DNA from: a virus
Length of the DNA: 64,000 bases
Strand: one strand, 5' to 3'
IMG/VR virus record: IMGVR_UViG_3300035670_000097
Coordinates: 29,818-93,817 of that record
Numbering within the stretch: the first letter of the stretch is position 1; every line of letters begins with the position of its first letter. This document shows positions 1-7,659 of this stretch, piece after piece. Position numbers and translations under genes: made by a program. The notes beneath the pieces were generated by a model. The model was given only the letters and a program-made list of their open reading frames with translations. It had not been told where the DNA came from and did not search any database.

Positions 1-45
1 GCATACCGACGGAGCTTTGATTGCTCTTAGATTTGTGCTGGTCAT
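1..45 (-). CDS. partial small protein, N-terminus only
   Basis: An open frame starts at an ATG (complement of 43-45) and runs off the left window edge; it begins MTSTNLRAIKAPSVC. A GAGAG Shine-Dalgarno lies just upstream and a consensus promoter lies at 72-100, so it is probably the first gene of a leftward operon. An alternative in-frame ATG at 60 would leave almost no leader. Function cannot be told. Confidence 0.45.
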   Translation of the reverse strand, partial: MTSTNLRAIKAPSVC

Positions 46-71
46 GGGCTGCTCTCTCATCTTGAAGTACT

Positions 72-100
72 ATTATAGGCTTCTTGGGGTAAAAAGTCAA
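72..100 (-). promoter_or_regulatory. sigma-70-type promoter, leftward
   Basis: On the minus strand: TTGACT, 17-nt spacer, TATAAT. It sits just upstream of the partial gene at the window edge. Confidence 0.75.
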
Positions 101-103
101 GAT

Positions 104-256
104 TTATTTTTTTATTGGTACCGGGAGGAAATGACTCCATATATAATTCCGCAAATAGATACAAGCTCCCAGTAGTCCCCGCACATTTCTTTCAACACAA
201 TCGGATACGTACAAAAAACTATTATAGACAATAAAAATGATGACCACAACACTCAT
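104..256 (-). CDS. small membrane protein (50 aa)
   Basis: The ATG overlaps the ligase stop codon as ATGA, suggesting translational coupling. The product starts with a hydrophobic segment (MSVVVIIFIV) and has a basic tail. A GTG-started frame over the same DNA would encode a different 46-aa two-helix peptide, so the frame is not certain. No family recognised. Confidence 0.45.
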   Translation of the reverse strand: MSVVVIIFIVYNSFLYVSDCVERNVRGLLGACIYLRNYIWSHFLPVPIKK

Positions 257-1191
257 GTTACTCTCTGAATTATTCTTGGTATGATGTCTCCGCTTCGAAT
301 TACTCTTACTTGACAGCCCTCCTCTAGATTCAGTGCTTCGATATATTTCATGTTGTGTAATGTAGCTCGACTAACTGTCGCTCCGTCAATGTCTACTGGA
401 GTCAGCACAGCTACGGGCGAAACTACTCCCGAACGCCCCACATTCCAAATAACTCTTTCTAGCGTTGTTACTACGCCTTCCTTTTGAGTCTTTAGAGCGT
501 ATGCTCCTCGAGGATGGTGAGCCGTATAGCCTAGTCTCTCAAAGTCCGCATTGTTATTCATTCGAACAACAAATCCGTCAGTCGGATAAATACTTACATC
601 ATTGTGCAAGACTGTATTAAATCCGTACTTAAACAGGTCTGCTAAATCATCTTCGTACTTAACATTTACATATGGAGTAAGCCCATAAGCATAAAAAGTC
701 AGATTACGAGTTTTAAACTCATCTACAGACTTTAGATTAAGTGCGCCCGCAGCATAATTTCTAGCGTTCTCGATTGTCGCGGGAGCGACCACTTCGCCAG
801 TAATTTGTACAATACCTTTTAGCGGTATCTGTTTCGGAATCGAAAGAGTACTTACTAGCGAAGTAATATCTTGCCCACGAGTACCGTCACCTCGAGTAAG
901 AGCAAGCCAGAACTCACCTTCTACATAGAGAAGCGAGACGGCTGCTCCATCGAGTTTAACAGTAGTAACGCCTAGAATCTCTGCCCAAGGCCGCTCGTCT
1001 TCAGGGTACACTTTTTTGAGTGAATACATCTGATAGGCATGAGCGATTCCTTTCGGATGCTTATGCCCTACGGAAGCGTAATTATATTGATCGACTAGAG
1101 CATCAAACTCTTCGTCGGAGAGAACTGGAGTGCCTTCATAGTACGCTTTAGAAACGTAATCAAGGTACTGTTTAATGCTTTCTAAGTTCAT
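253..1191 (-). CDS. ligA: NAD+-dependent DNA ligase, short form
   Basis: Seals nicks in DNA using NAD+. Visible: an Ia-like N-terminal region with YYEGTPVLSDEEFDAL, the nucleotidyltransferase motif KLDG with the adenylated lysine at residue 79, TRGDGTRGQDIT (99-110), GEVV, NARNYAAGAL, DGFVVR and an OB-fold part with VGRSGVVSPVAVL (251-263). At 312 aa it ends after the OB fold, so the zinc finger, HhH and BRCT domains of cellular LigA (about 670 aa) are missing. Some phages encode a split or shortened NAD+ ligase; no second subunit is seen here. A promoter lies at 1215-1243. Confidence 0.93.
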   Translation of the reverse strand: MNLESIKQYLDYVSKAYYEGTPVLSDEEFDALVDQYNYASVGHKHPKGIAHAYQMYSLKKVYPEDERPWAEILGVTTVKLDGAAVSLLYVEGEFWLALTRGDGTRGQDITSLVSTLSIPKQIPLKGIVQITGEVVAPATIENARNYAAGALNLKSVDEFKTRNLTFYAYGLTPYVNVKYEDDLADLFKYGFNTVLHNDVSIYPTDGFVVRMNNNADFERLGYTAHHPRGAYALKTQKEGVVTTLERVIWNVGRSGVVSPVAVLTPVDIDGATVSRATLHNMKYIEALNLEEGCQVRVIRSGDIIPRIIQRVT

Positions 1192-1214
1192 AGCCTGCTT
1201 TCCAAATTTTATAT

Positions 1215-1243
1215 ATTATACAAAACTTAGAAAGAATAGTCAA
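1215..1243 (-). promoter_or_regulatory. promoter of the ligase gene
   Basis: Minus strand TTGACT, 17-nt spacer, TATAAT, ending about 24 nt upstream of the ligase start. Confidence 0.8.
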
Positions 1244-1246
1244 CAC

Positions 1247-1528
1247 TTATTTTTCGTATATCTCTTGTAGCAATTCTTTGAAATACTCGTTAATTATTTC
1301 TTTGCTTTCCGCAATAGAAAGAATCTCTGCTAGTCCTGCGAATAATTCTTTGCTGTTTTGTAGATCAAGAGCGAAAGAAATACCGGTGCCAGAAGGAAGC
1401 CATTCTTCGTCAAAACTTAAGTAGTACTTTCGTAGATGTAGATATTCGATTCCATTAAATTCGTTTACTACTAAACGTATTTGATGATGCTCTCCGTCCT
1501 CAATAATGCGTTGATATATATCAGTCAT
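1247..1528 (-). CDS. hypothetical protein (93 aa)
   Basis: Acidic soluble protein with no recognised family. Its start overlaps the 3' end of the gene at 1521-1784 by 8 nt, so the two are probably one transcription unit. Confidence 0.7.
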   Translation of the reverse strand: MTDIYQRIIEDGEHHQIRLVVNEFNGIEYLHLRKYYLSFDEEWLPSGTGISFALDLQNSKELFAGLAEILSIAESKEIINEYFKELLQEIYEK

Positions 1529-1784
1529 TGTTGAGAATTGAGCTCAAAGGAGCTACACTAGTTATATTGTCAGGCGTCATAAGACGATAAGAGTCTGTAT
1601 CCCAGCAAAACATGAGCACTGTGCTAGAGCTCTCTTTTGCTCGATTGTTTTTGCTTTGAATATACTCATTGTTGAAATCCAGCGTACAAACATTATACTT
1701 AACTTTATTGGAATTTGGGCTTCGATAAGTAATAATGGCGTCGCCATACTCGTTTAATAACTGTTTTAATTCTTCTTTTTTCAT
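1521..1784 (-). CDS. hypothetical protein (87 aa)
   Basis: Begins MKKEELKQLLNEYGDAIITY and is mainly soluble. It is preceded by the Shine-Dalgarno AAGGA and followed by the 8-nt-overlapping gene at 1247. It lies downstream of a terminator at 1853-1884, so it must use read-through or a weak promoter that is not evident. Confidence 0.7.
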   Translation of the reverse strand: MKKEELKQLLNEYGDAIITYRSPNSNKVKYNVCTLDFNNEYIQSKNNRAKESSSTVLMFCWDTDSYRLMTPDNITSVAPLSSILNND

Positions 1785-1852
1785 TCTACATTCCTTAGAA
1801 AGTATTGCAAAACTTATTTAGCAGGGACTTTCTTTGTTAGTTTCTGTAGACG

Positions 1853-1884
1853 AAAAAAGACCGGGAAGGTGTTACCCTTCCCGG
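1853..1884 (-). terminator. intrinsic terminator
   Basis: Nine-bp CCGGGAAGG/CCTTCCCGG stem followed on the minus strand by a T-rich run (TCTTTTTT), directly downstream of the HTH-like gene at 1899. Confidence 0.85.
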
Positions 1885-1898
1885 CAATTTTAGAAGTA

Positions 1899-2342
1899 TT
1901 ACGCAGCTTTTGCGCTACCCAACACTTCTGCAAAGTAAAGAGCCGCCTTGCCAGTAAGTTTCTCGATAATCTCGGCATTTGGCTCGAGGCCAAGATCCCG
2001 AATTGCTGCTTCGAGCTGTTCGAAGGCTACGGTCTTGCTAACCTTTGAACTACCTTCTGACTTCGAAGCCTTAGCCCCAGACCCCGCTGCGGCTTCCTTC
2101 TTAATATATACGCCTGCTTTGGTAAGAATCATTCGAACTCCGTTCGGAGACTCGTCGAGTTCTTCTGCAATGTCCTTCACGATCTCCATCGAATTTTCTG
2201 GAGTCGGTTCTGCTTCTTCATACATGCGAATTGCTTCTGCCCGTTTTTCGTCATCCCACGCCACTTTTCGTCTCCTTTTGCCTGTTACACCAATCGTAGA
2301 ACCCGTTGCTCTAAGTTGAGCTTCGTAAAATCTATCGCCCAT
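1899..2342 (-). CDS. HTH-like protein of the expanded SIIAK family (longest member)
   Basis: Likely DNA-binding. The segment IVKDIAEELDESPNGVRMIL followed by TKAGVYIKK aligns with the LAE-x(n)-SIIAKLxREGVYxK core seen in four other proteins here (24194, 25862, 28814, 33248). This member has an extra basic N-terminus (KRRRK) and an Ala/Ser/Lys linker. It has its own promoter (2367-2395) and terminator, so it is a monocistron. Function inferred only from the HTH-like core. Confidence 0.75.
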   Translation of the reverse strand: MGDRFYEAQLRATGSTIGVTGKRRRKVAWDDEKRAEAIRMYEEAEPTPENSMEIVKDIAEELDESPNGVRMILTKAGVYIKKEAAAGSGAKASKSEGSSKVSKTVAFEQLEAAIRDLGLEPNAEIIEKLTGKAALYFAEVLGSAKAA

Positions 2343-2366
2343 GTCTTTTTCTCATTTTGAGAATAT

Positions 2367-2395
2367 ATTATAGAGCCTATAGCAACGAAAGTCAA
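2367..2395 (-). promoter_or_regulatory. promoter of the 1899-2342 gene
   Basis: Minus strand TTGACT, 17-nt spacer, TATAAT, about 25 nt upstream of the start codon. Confidence 0.8.
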
Positions 2396-2407
2396 CACTT
2401 ATTTATA

Positions 2408-2665
2408 TCACTGGTCAAATTTAGTTAATTCTTCGAGAGTTGCTTCACGAATTTTCCGACACCGTTCTTTGCTGAATACACACAGATAGAAGAAGATCGG
2501 ACTGAACAATGTAGACATGCCTAGTGCAAGCAGGTAATAAATTGTTGCAGCGATAAAACTCGGTCTGCGAAAACTGGTTCGCATGTAGTCTCGTCGAATC
2601 GGATAAAAAATCTCTTTAATTGCAAGAATGTTTGTAGCTACTGCGAACGCGATAAAGTACATCAT
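2408..2665 (-). CDS. small membrane protein (85 aa)
   Basis: Two hydrophobic segments, near residues 1-17 and 37-63, separated by a basic loop (RRDYMRTSFRRPS). The ATG overlaps the stop of the gene at 2662 as ATGA. No family recognised. Confidence 0.65.
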   Translation of the reverse strand: MMYFIAFAVATNILAIKEIFYPIRRDYMRTSFRRPSFIAATIYYLLALGMSTLFSPIFFYLCVFSKERCRKIREATLEELTKFDQ

Positions 2666-3342
2666 ATGTATTTAAAAGACACTCCGTATTGTTCCAAATG
2701 TTTTAGTTTGCCCAGATCGTACCCAGGCACGTATGCAAAAAATCCGCCAAACTCAACAGAAGGAAAATACGTAGCAGTACTTTCCATTTTTTCTGTGATA
2801 TACACTCGATAGCACTTAGAGCCGTATCGTTCCGTGTAAACTGGCTCAGTCATCTCTTTTTCAACTCGACAAGGTGCATGATACTTTGCTGACCAAGCGA
2901 TCTCTCCTATAGCAAACTCTTCTCCGACGCACTCTTCTGGCAGCATAGCAATTTTATGCTTATCGTCTCCAGTTATTTTTTCAGGAATACCGATTCTAGC
3001 TACAACATTTTTTACAAATGCTGGCGAACGGTAGATGCGTTTTGAGATTGCGGCAACATTGTCTCCTTCTAGAAGAGATTCCGCAATATTGCGTATTTCT
3101 TCTGGTTGAGCAGGCTTGCCGCGGCGCTCTTTCTTTCTTTTCGCCGTATTTTCCTGATCTTCTTTCCAGTTTGAAAGAATTGTATTTAGACGAGTTGTGT
3201 TGTACGATATGTTCAATATCTCGCAAGCCTCTTTCTTTGAAATCGGCTTTTCCGAGTTTTCTAACAGTTCGATAACTCGACTGATATTAGCATCAGTAAG
3301 CTTTTCGCTTGCTTGCTTTTTTACTCGTTTTTGAACTTTCAT
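2662..3342 (-). CDS. putative DNA-binding protein with HTH segments (226 aa)
   Basis: The N-terminal third is strongly basic and contains an HTH-like stretch (KKEACEILNISYNTTRLNTIL, about 37-57) and a second one (AISKRIYRSPAFVKNVVARIG). The C-terminal half is beta-rich and aromatic. This suggests a phage regulator, but no named family is recognised. It lies three nt downstream of the glycosidase-like gene and overlaps the next gene by 4 nt. Confidence 0.7.
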   Translation of the reverse strand: MKVQKRVKKQASEKLTDANISRVIELLENSEKPISKKEACEILNISYNTTRLNTILSNWKEDQENTAKRKKERRGKPAQPEEIRNIAESLLEGDNVAAISKRIYRSPAFVKNVVARIGIPEKITGDDKHKIAMLPEECVGEEFAIGEIAWSAKYHAPCRVEKEMTEPVYTERYGSKCYRVYITEKMESTATYFPSVEFGGFFAYVPGYDLGKLKHLEQYGVSFKYI

Positions 3343-3344
3343 TT

Positions 3345-4499
3345 TTACTCTTGCGTTTCACTTTCCGAAGGTGTGCAACCCTTAACAAAGCTCTCAGGAC
3401 AGTTTACATTTGGAAATGACCCTCCAACAGAACGAATAAAAGGAAGTACTCCAGTTTGCCACTGTTGAGTCGGCCCCCCATTCCAAGTATTACGTTGCCA
3501 TGAGATATGTGTAGCTTTCAAATCATACGCTGCCTTATCATAAATTCCCGTAGGCTCGTACTTTTTAAGATCGCTTTCCACATTGAACATGATAGGTACT
3601 TTTCCTCGAAAATCTACTTCTCCTGTAGCTCCTACGATTAGAGCTTGAGAGGCGTTTGTACTTGCCGCTGGAGTTGCCAGAATAATATCTGGCCCGCCTA
3701 GTGCATACTGATAGCGCAACGACTCATTATGCAGTCTTACAAATAAACTCTGACTAGGCCAATAGTTTGTCGATAGCCGAACTATAGTTCGCGGCCAAGC
3801 AGCTCGTGATGCTTGCATCAATCTTAGATATTGATCTGTGGCTGCTGTAGACGAAAACCCCGGAAGATTAGTAACAGTACCCCCTAATGCAGTCTCGGCT
3901 GTAGCAATTGCTTCAAAGTTTGGGTGTGAATCGTATCGCTCTCCCAATGCTTGATACAGTGCAATTAGCCGATCCATCACAGCAGGATTCCATACACGAG
4001 TCGCAAATCGGGTGCCATCATTGTAGACGGAATAGTCGCCCCCACCATATTCTTCAGTCTGAATATAAGCCGGAGAAGGCTTCAGTCTTCCTCCAAAAGA
4101 ACGAGTCCATACTTCTAATATAATTTGCTTGTTTACAGACTCAGCTCTATCTAACAGAGCGTCCAAAGCTAGAAAATCATATTCACCCTTTCGAGGCTCT
4201 AGTTCGTTCCAATAGTAACGTACCTGAAGACCTCTAATAGAGGGCTCTTCAGCAATTTCATCCAAATATGCAAGACGTTTAAGCAGCCCCGCTCCATTAT
4301 CTGAAATTACATAATGCCCAGGATTCCATTTAATGGCCGAAGAAACTTCGCCCGGCTCATCAACCCCGCTACAGCTTGTGCCTATATCACACAGTGAAGG
4401 CGCATCAGGAGTAGAAGCGTATGTTGGCGTGAGTGCGAGCACGCTCGAAATCATCATTGCTAATGCTGTTCGTTTCGCTAATAGTTTTGATTCTATCAT
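3345..4499 (-). CDS. secreted clan GH-A-like glycoside hydrolase (384 aa)
   Basis: Probably exported. The start chosen is the ATG overlapping the upstream stop (ATGA), giving a signal peptide ending TPTYA. The mature part reads like a (beta/alpha)8 glycosidase: YYWNELEPRKGEYDF near 95-109 resembles the GH42/GH5 entry motif, a candidate acid/base Glu lies in IATAETAL (E202) and a candidate nucleophile Glu in MFNVESDL (E308). A Cys-rich N-terminal segment follows the signal. Substrate is unknown; exopolysaccharide or envelope glycan is an inference. It is unusual among the small neighbouring genes. Confidence 0.65.
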   Translation of the reverse strand: MIESKLLAKRTALAMMISSVLALTPTYASTPDAPSLCDIGTSCSGVDEPGEVSSAIKWNPGHYVISDNGAGLLKRLAYLDEIAEEPSIRGLQVRYYWNELEPRKGEYDFLALDALLDRAESVNKQIILEVWTRSFGGRLKPSPAYIQTEEYGGGDYSVYNDGTRFATRVWNPAVMDRLIALYQALGERYDSHPNFEAIATAETALGGTVTNLPGFSSTAATDQYLRLMQASRAAWPRTIVRLSTNYWPSQSLFVRLHNESLRYQYALGGPDIILATPAASTNASQALIVGATGEVDFRGKVPIMFNVESDLKKYEPTGIYDKAAYDLKATHISWQRNTWNGGPTQQWQTGVLPFIRSVGGSFPNVNCPESFVKGCTPSESETQE

Positions 4500-4684
4500 G
4501 ATTCTATCCACTCGTATCCGCACTCATAACATTCGTAACCAATATGGTCTAGTTCACCTTTATTATCTTCGTATACGTCATCAACAGTTTGAAGTTGTGC
4601 ATTGCACAGAGGACAATGATACGTTACAAAGTTAATGTGAGTCACTACTCTGGGCTGAGGCAGATTTTTAAGTACAGCTTTCAT
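4496..4684 (-). CDS. small zinc-ribbon protein (62 aa)
   Basis: Contains CPLC and CYEC pairs about 30 residues apart, a typical zinc-ribbon arrangement. The internal ATG at 4684 is chosen because AGGAAG lies just upstream and it begins right after the upstream gene's stop. Function unknown. Confidence 0.7.
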   Translation of the reverse strand: MKAVLKNLPQPRVVTHINFVTYHCPLCNAQLQTVDDVYEDNKGELDHIGYECYECGYEWIES

Positions 4685-4685
4685 A

Positions 4686-5294
4686 TTATCTTCCTGAAAT
4701 TCTCCTATCGTAACTAGCAAAAGATTCGTCCCACCATTCGGGTTTATTTCTAAACTTCCACTGAGCAAACGTTGCTTTGTCGAGCATATAAAAATATCTA
4801 TAAGTTTGAACAGGGTCGTTTGGATTTCTTAGTTCTGGCGGGAAATGTTGGGATAAAGCTAACGCAAATTGCGTTAGCCCCAAATTGGGCATATTGTTAG
4901 GAATATTGAAATTCTTTACAATATGCTCGAGTTCACGAATTTTTCCATATCTATAGGTGTACTCATCACAAAGCTCTGCCGCATAATTAAAAGTGTAGGC
5001 ATAGTTTTCATATGACGAGCGCACCCAGATAGTACACGGATGATTATACATAGTAGGCAGATACGGCGACAAAGGCCTCTCTGGTAAAGGAAGGGGAGCG
5101 ATTTCTTTCTTCGCTTTATTAAGAATACCAGTTTCTTCTTTGGTAAGAGCACGAGGAACAAAACCTAATAGTTTATCTACCCATAGAGCTGTGCTCATCA
5201 TTTGAGCAGCTTCAAGCGGCATTTTCACTACATGCTTATCGACATGATATTCAATACTTTTTTTAAGATCGTGGTCGAGAATAAAGATGTTCAC
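4686..5294 (-). CDS. conserved phage protein with DKHVVKMPLEAAQ motif (202 aa)
   Basis: Belongs to a recurrent phage and large-virus family starting MNIF(I/Y)LD and carrying DKHVVKM-x-LE-x-AQM-x-STA, then HPCTIWVRSSYENY and EYTYRYGK. Conserved His, Glu and Trp residues suggest an enzyme. Family members are sometimes annotated as pyrimidine-dimer glycosylase-like, but I cannot confirm that. Own promoter at 5321-5349. Confidence 0.75.
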   Translation of the reverse strand: MNIFILDHDLKKSIEYHVDKHVVKMPLEAAQMMSTALWVDKLLGFVPRALTKEETGILNKAKKEIAPLPLPERPLSPYLPTMYNHPCTIWVRSSYENYAYTFNYAAELCDEYTYRYGKIRELEHIVKNFNIPNNMPNLGLTQFALALSQHFPPELRNPNDPVQTYRYFYMLDKATFAQWKFRNKPEWWDESFASYDRRISGR

Positions 5295-5320
5295 TAAAGT
5301 TCTCTGACATTGAAAGATAT

Positions 5321-5349
5321 ATTATATATAATTGACGTAATAAAGTCAA
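5321..5349 (-). promoter_or_regulatory. promoter of the 4686-5294 gene
   Basis: Minus strand TTGACT, 17-nt spacer, TATAAT, 27 nt upstream of the start codon. Confidence 0.8.
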
Positions 5350-5359
5350 GAAACTTTTT

Positions 5360-5491
5360 CTAAAATTTGAGGCGTAGCTTTAAAATTAAATACCTGAGTA
5401 CGAGTCTACAGCGTTCATCCGAAAGTTCACTTACAGTGAGTTCCTGATTCATAAGCTGCTGTAAAATTTTCTCGTACTCAGGCTTAATCAT
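5360..5491 (-). CDS. small hypothetical protein (43 aa)
   Basis: Begins MIKPEYEKILQQLMNQELTV, with an AAGGA Shine-Dalgarno eight nt upstream. It follows the 59-aa gene closely and is predicted mostly helical. Function unknown. Confidence 0.55.
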   Translation of the reverse strand: MIKPEYEKILQQLMNQELTVSELSDERCRLVLRYLILKLRLKF

Positions 5492-5494
5492 TAG

Positions 5495-5674
5495 TTATTC
5501 CTTATCATCCATTCCTTCTGTGTCTGAGTAAGCCCCAGATTTACCTCGATGTTGGTTCCAGGTAGAATAACAAACTGCAACTGCTTGCTGCTGATCGCGG
5601 CCTTCTCTTATAACTTCTGGCACACAGCGGGCAATAAAAGACTCTTCCGTTTCGTTTTTTCTAGGTTTTGGCAT
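5495..5674 (-). CDS. small phage protein with FIxRCxPEVI motif (59 aa)
   Basis: Reads MPKPRKNETEESFIARCVPE then a Gln-rich stretch and AVCYSTW. The P-x-x-x-E-x-FI-x-RC pattern followed by AVAVCYS-x-W is a recurrent phage motif, often found in or near head-maturation genes. Overlaps the next gene by 14 nt. Exact role unknown. Confidence 0.7.
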   Translation of the reverse strand: MPKPRKNETEESFIARCVPEVIREGRDQQQAVAVCYSTWNQHRGKSGAYSDTEGMDDKE

Positions 5675-6104
5675 TATTTGATCTCATCAACTCTACATAA
5701 CTAGAGAGTTCTCCTACTAGCTCCTCGATACGATCGAGCAACGAGTCAAAACTTTCATCGTCTTCGTCATCTTCATATGCAACTTTATCGTTATTCAATT
5801 GCTCTACTTTATTTCGAGCCCAAGACTGCCCAGGATCACCTCCCCATAAAGCCCAGGCAATTCTCCCAGCACTAGGGTACCCCTGCTCTCCTGGGGAAAA
5901 TCCTTGGCCTTGCTTATCGACTTCGTGTCGAGAAAAATAAGAATGCATACGCCGAACCGTGCGCGGAGAAAGATTTTCTTTTCGAATCAATTGATTTGCA
6001 CGAGTGACTCCTACAATCGTACCACCTCGATTATATTCTTTGCGCCACTCTAAACCCCGCTTGGCTTCGGCTGCCATTGCATCTGTAGGAACTAAATCTA
6101 CCAT
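5661..6104 (-). CDS. conserved phage protein with GLEWRKEYNRGGT domain (147 aa)
   Basis: Contains the widespread phage domain GLEWRKEYNRGGT then VGVTRANQL, LSPRTVRRMHSYFSRHEVDK and YPSAGRIAWALWGGDPG (about 17-95). In other phages it occurs beside or fused to portal or protease genes; here it stands with its usual RC-motif partner (5495) but far from the head module. The C-terminus is acidic. Starts 14 nt after tRNA-Ile. Role unknown. Confidence 0.8.
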   Translation of the reverse strand: MVDLVPTDAMAAEAKRGLEWRKEYNRGGTIVGVTRANQLIRKENLSPRTVRRMHSYFSRHEVDKQGQGFSPGEQGYPSAGRIAWALWGGDPGQSWARNKVEQLNNDKVAYEDDEDDESFDSLLDRIEELVGELSSYVELMRSNNAKT

Positions 6105-6117
6105 TGTTTACTCCATA

Positions 6118-6193
6118 TGGTGCTTCGAGATGGGATTGAACCATCGACCTGACGCTTATAAGACGCCCGCTCTTACCCCTGAGCTACCGAAGC
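6118..6193 (-). tRNA. tRNA-Ile (UAU anticodon)
   Basis: Cloverleaf on the minus strand: acceptor GCTTCGG/T-CGAAGC, D-arm GCTC/GAGC, anticodon loop CTTATAA, T-arm GATGG/CCATC, encoded CCA. The UAU anticodon would read AUA directly rather than through lysidine-modified CAU. Confidence 0.9.
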
Positions 6194-6197
6194 GAAT

Positions 6198-6274
6198 TGG
6201 TGGGCTGTCTGGGATTCGAACCCAGGACACCCTGGTTAAAAGCCAGGTGCTCTAACCAACTGAGCTAACAGCCC
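6198..6274 (-). tRNA. tRNA-Lys (UUU)
   Basis: Minus-strand cloverleaf with acceptor GGGCTGT/ACAGCCC, anticodon stem CCTGG/CCAGG around loop CTTTTAA, and encoded CCA. Four nt from tRNA-Ile. Confidence 0.95.
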
Positions 6275-6280
6275 TTACGA

Positions 6281-6354
6281 TGGTGCGGCTTGAGAGAATC
6301 GAACTCTCACCTCTAGCTTGGAAGGCTAGGGCACTACCTTTATGCAAAAGCCGC
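6281..6354 (-). tRNA. tRNA-Gly (UCC)
   Basis: Minus-strand cloverleaf with acceptor GCGGCTT/AAGCCGC, anticodon stem CTAGC/GCTAG around CTTCCAA, and encoded CCA. Its first base overlaps the last base of the upstream gene's stop codon. Confidence 0.93.
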
Positions 6355-6725
6355 TAAAGGGGAATTTCTGCTAGCCCAGATTCGCGATCTAGGTACTTGT
6401 AAGACACGTTGACTGGCTCAAATTCTTCCAGCGCCTGAAACACATCTCTTGGGTCCATAGGACCACAGGTATATACGTCAAGTTGAATAAGTCCAGGATT
6501 CGTTTCATCCCAAACATGAATCGCAATATGACTGGTCTCGATAATCACAACTCCAGTCAATCCACGATTTCCTTCGACATTTAAATAATGAGAAATAGGA
6601 CCTTTACAAATTTTCATGCCAATCTTAGAGACTAGCGTAGTCATCCAGTGCTCCAAGTGCTCTGTAGCCGTTGGAGGATTTAGTACTTCTGCGCGAATGA
6701 TTAAATGTACGTGTACAAGGTGCAT
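6354..6725 (-). CDS. speD: S-adenosylmethionine decarboxylase-like protein (SpeD family)
   Basis: SpeD is a self-cleaving pyruvoyl enzyme of polyamine synthesis. The core ETSHIAIHVWDE at 63-74 matches the SpeD processing region ESHxxIHTWPE, with the precursor of the pyruvoyl group at Ser65, His70 and the proton-donor Cys87 in YTCG. The residue before the serine is Thr instead of the usual Glu. At 123 aa it is the size of class 1b bacterial/archaeal proenzymes. Phage SpeD homologues exist and some have shifted to arginine or ornithine decarboxylation, so the substrate is open. It sits in the tRNA cluster. Confidence 0.8.
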   Translation of the reverse strand: MHLVHVHLIIRAEVLNPPTATEHLEHWMTTLVSKIGMKICKGPISHYLNVEGNRGLTGVVIIETSHIAIHVWDETNPGLIQLDVYTCGPMDPRDVFQALEEFEPVNVSYKYLDRESGLAEIPL

Positions 6726-6734
6726 ATATTTCTC

Positions 6735-6944
6735 TTAAAAATGTTTTGTCAAAATCTGTAGTTTTTCTTCCCACTCTGCTAGAATTGCTACTTCCTGATC
6801 AATTGTTTTCATAATATCAGGATGCTCGCCAACTCCAACATGATTGTTCAATAGAATTTCAATATTTACTTTATGAAATTCTATCTCTGCTTCGTACTTT
6901 TGTTTGAGAGCCTTTAAAATATTACTGCGATGAGTTATGCTCAT
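6735..6944 (-). CDS. small coiled-coil protein (69 aa)
   Basis: Start chosen at the ATG at 6944 (MSITHRSNILKALKQKYEAE) because longer versions would overlap tRNA-Leu; an AGAGA Shine-Dalgarno precedes it. Mostly charged helix. Function unknown. Confidence 0.6.
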   Translation of the reverse strand: MSITHRSNILKALKQKYEAEIEFHKVNIEILLNNHVGVGEHPDIMKTIDQEVAILAEWEEKLQILTKHF

Positions 6945-7010
6945 ATAATTCTCTAAAAGTGGTGCGGGTAGCCGGACTCGAACCGGCACGCTATAAAAGC
7001 GACAGATTTT

Positions 7011-7659
7011 CTTACCACTACGTGTTTCCACGCCATTACTGTTTGTGGTCTGGACTTTGTCTTTACCATAGTGTTTCCACTTTAGGTACCTCGTGTAAAG
7101 TCTCTACACTCGTCTTTCGACTAGCACGGCGTTGCCATGACTAAAGGTTTCACCGTTTTAGCGAGGTCCACTTACTAAGTTTCCCTAGTAAGGCTCTTAT
7201 TTGTATAGTGCGTTACAATAACTTCTTGCGAGCTAAAAGTTTCTATATTTTGAGAAGCTTTCCCAGCGCAGCTTCTGCTGCAAAACGGCCCTTTTTTCCT
7301 TTGCTTCTATTATGTTTAGCATCGTGTAGCTTTCTCCCTTCTAGGATAAAACTAGAATGGCACACTTCACATATAAAAGTTTGAGAGCCTATTCGTTTTG
7401 CGTCAAGTTTTGCATGTGCTGAGCGGTCAATAACCGCTAAGTTATCAATATCGTTATTAGTAACGTCTCCGTCAATGTGGTCTACGGTTTCATTTTTGGT
7501 AAACTTTCTACCAATATGGTTTTCCATAATAAACTTAGGATATGAAACAGTTTTCTTTGTTCCATCAAGAAACACAATAACTATTCTAGATCTATTATCC
7601 TTAGCTATGTAGGGGCCATATATTTTTTTAATATTTTCGTAAACCATACACTATACTAA
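7011..7659 (-). ncRNA. group I intron carrying an HNH ORF
   Basis: About 649 nt between the two tRNA-Leu exons, ending in the expected terminal G (7011). Between the HNH stop and the 3' splice site the minus strand carries group-I-like core strings: AGAGACTTTACACG as the P7 5' region and AAAGACAAAGTCCAGACC as its partner, plus several GNRA-like capped hairpins. Exact splice sites are set by restoring a 7-nt anticodon loop and could be off by one. Confidence 0.8.
7243..7647 (-). CDS. intron-encoded HNH homing endonuclease
   Basis: 134 aa in the sense orientation of the intron. The HNH core is VDHIDGDVTNNDIDNLAVID (55-74) with DH at 56-57 and an Asn-rich turn, followed by CEVC at 93-96. Such enzymes cut intron-less alleles and spread the intron. 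The ORF starts 12 nt inside the intron 5' end, so it must overlap P1/P2. Confidence 0.88.
   Translation of the reverse strand: MVYENIKKIYGPYIAKDNRSRIVIVFLDGTKKTVSYPKFIMENHIGRKFTKNETVDHIDGDVTNNDIDNLAVIDRSAHAKLDAKRIGSQTFICEVCHSSFILEGRKLHDAKHNRSKGKKGRFAAEAALGKLLKI

Noticed and set aside
5495-6104. A second head-maturation locus
   Set aside because: The RC-motif and GLEWRKEY-type proteins often neighbour portal or protease genes, but no such gene is present here; they were left as conserved proteins.
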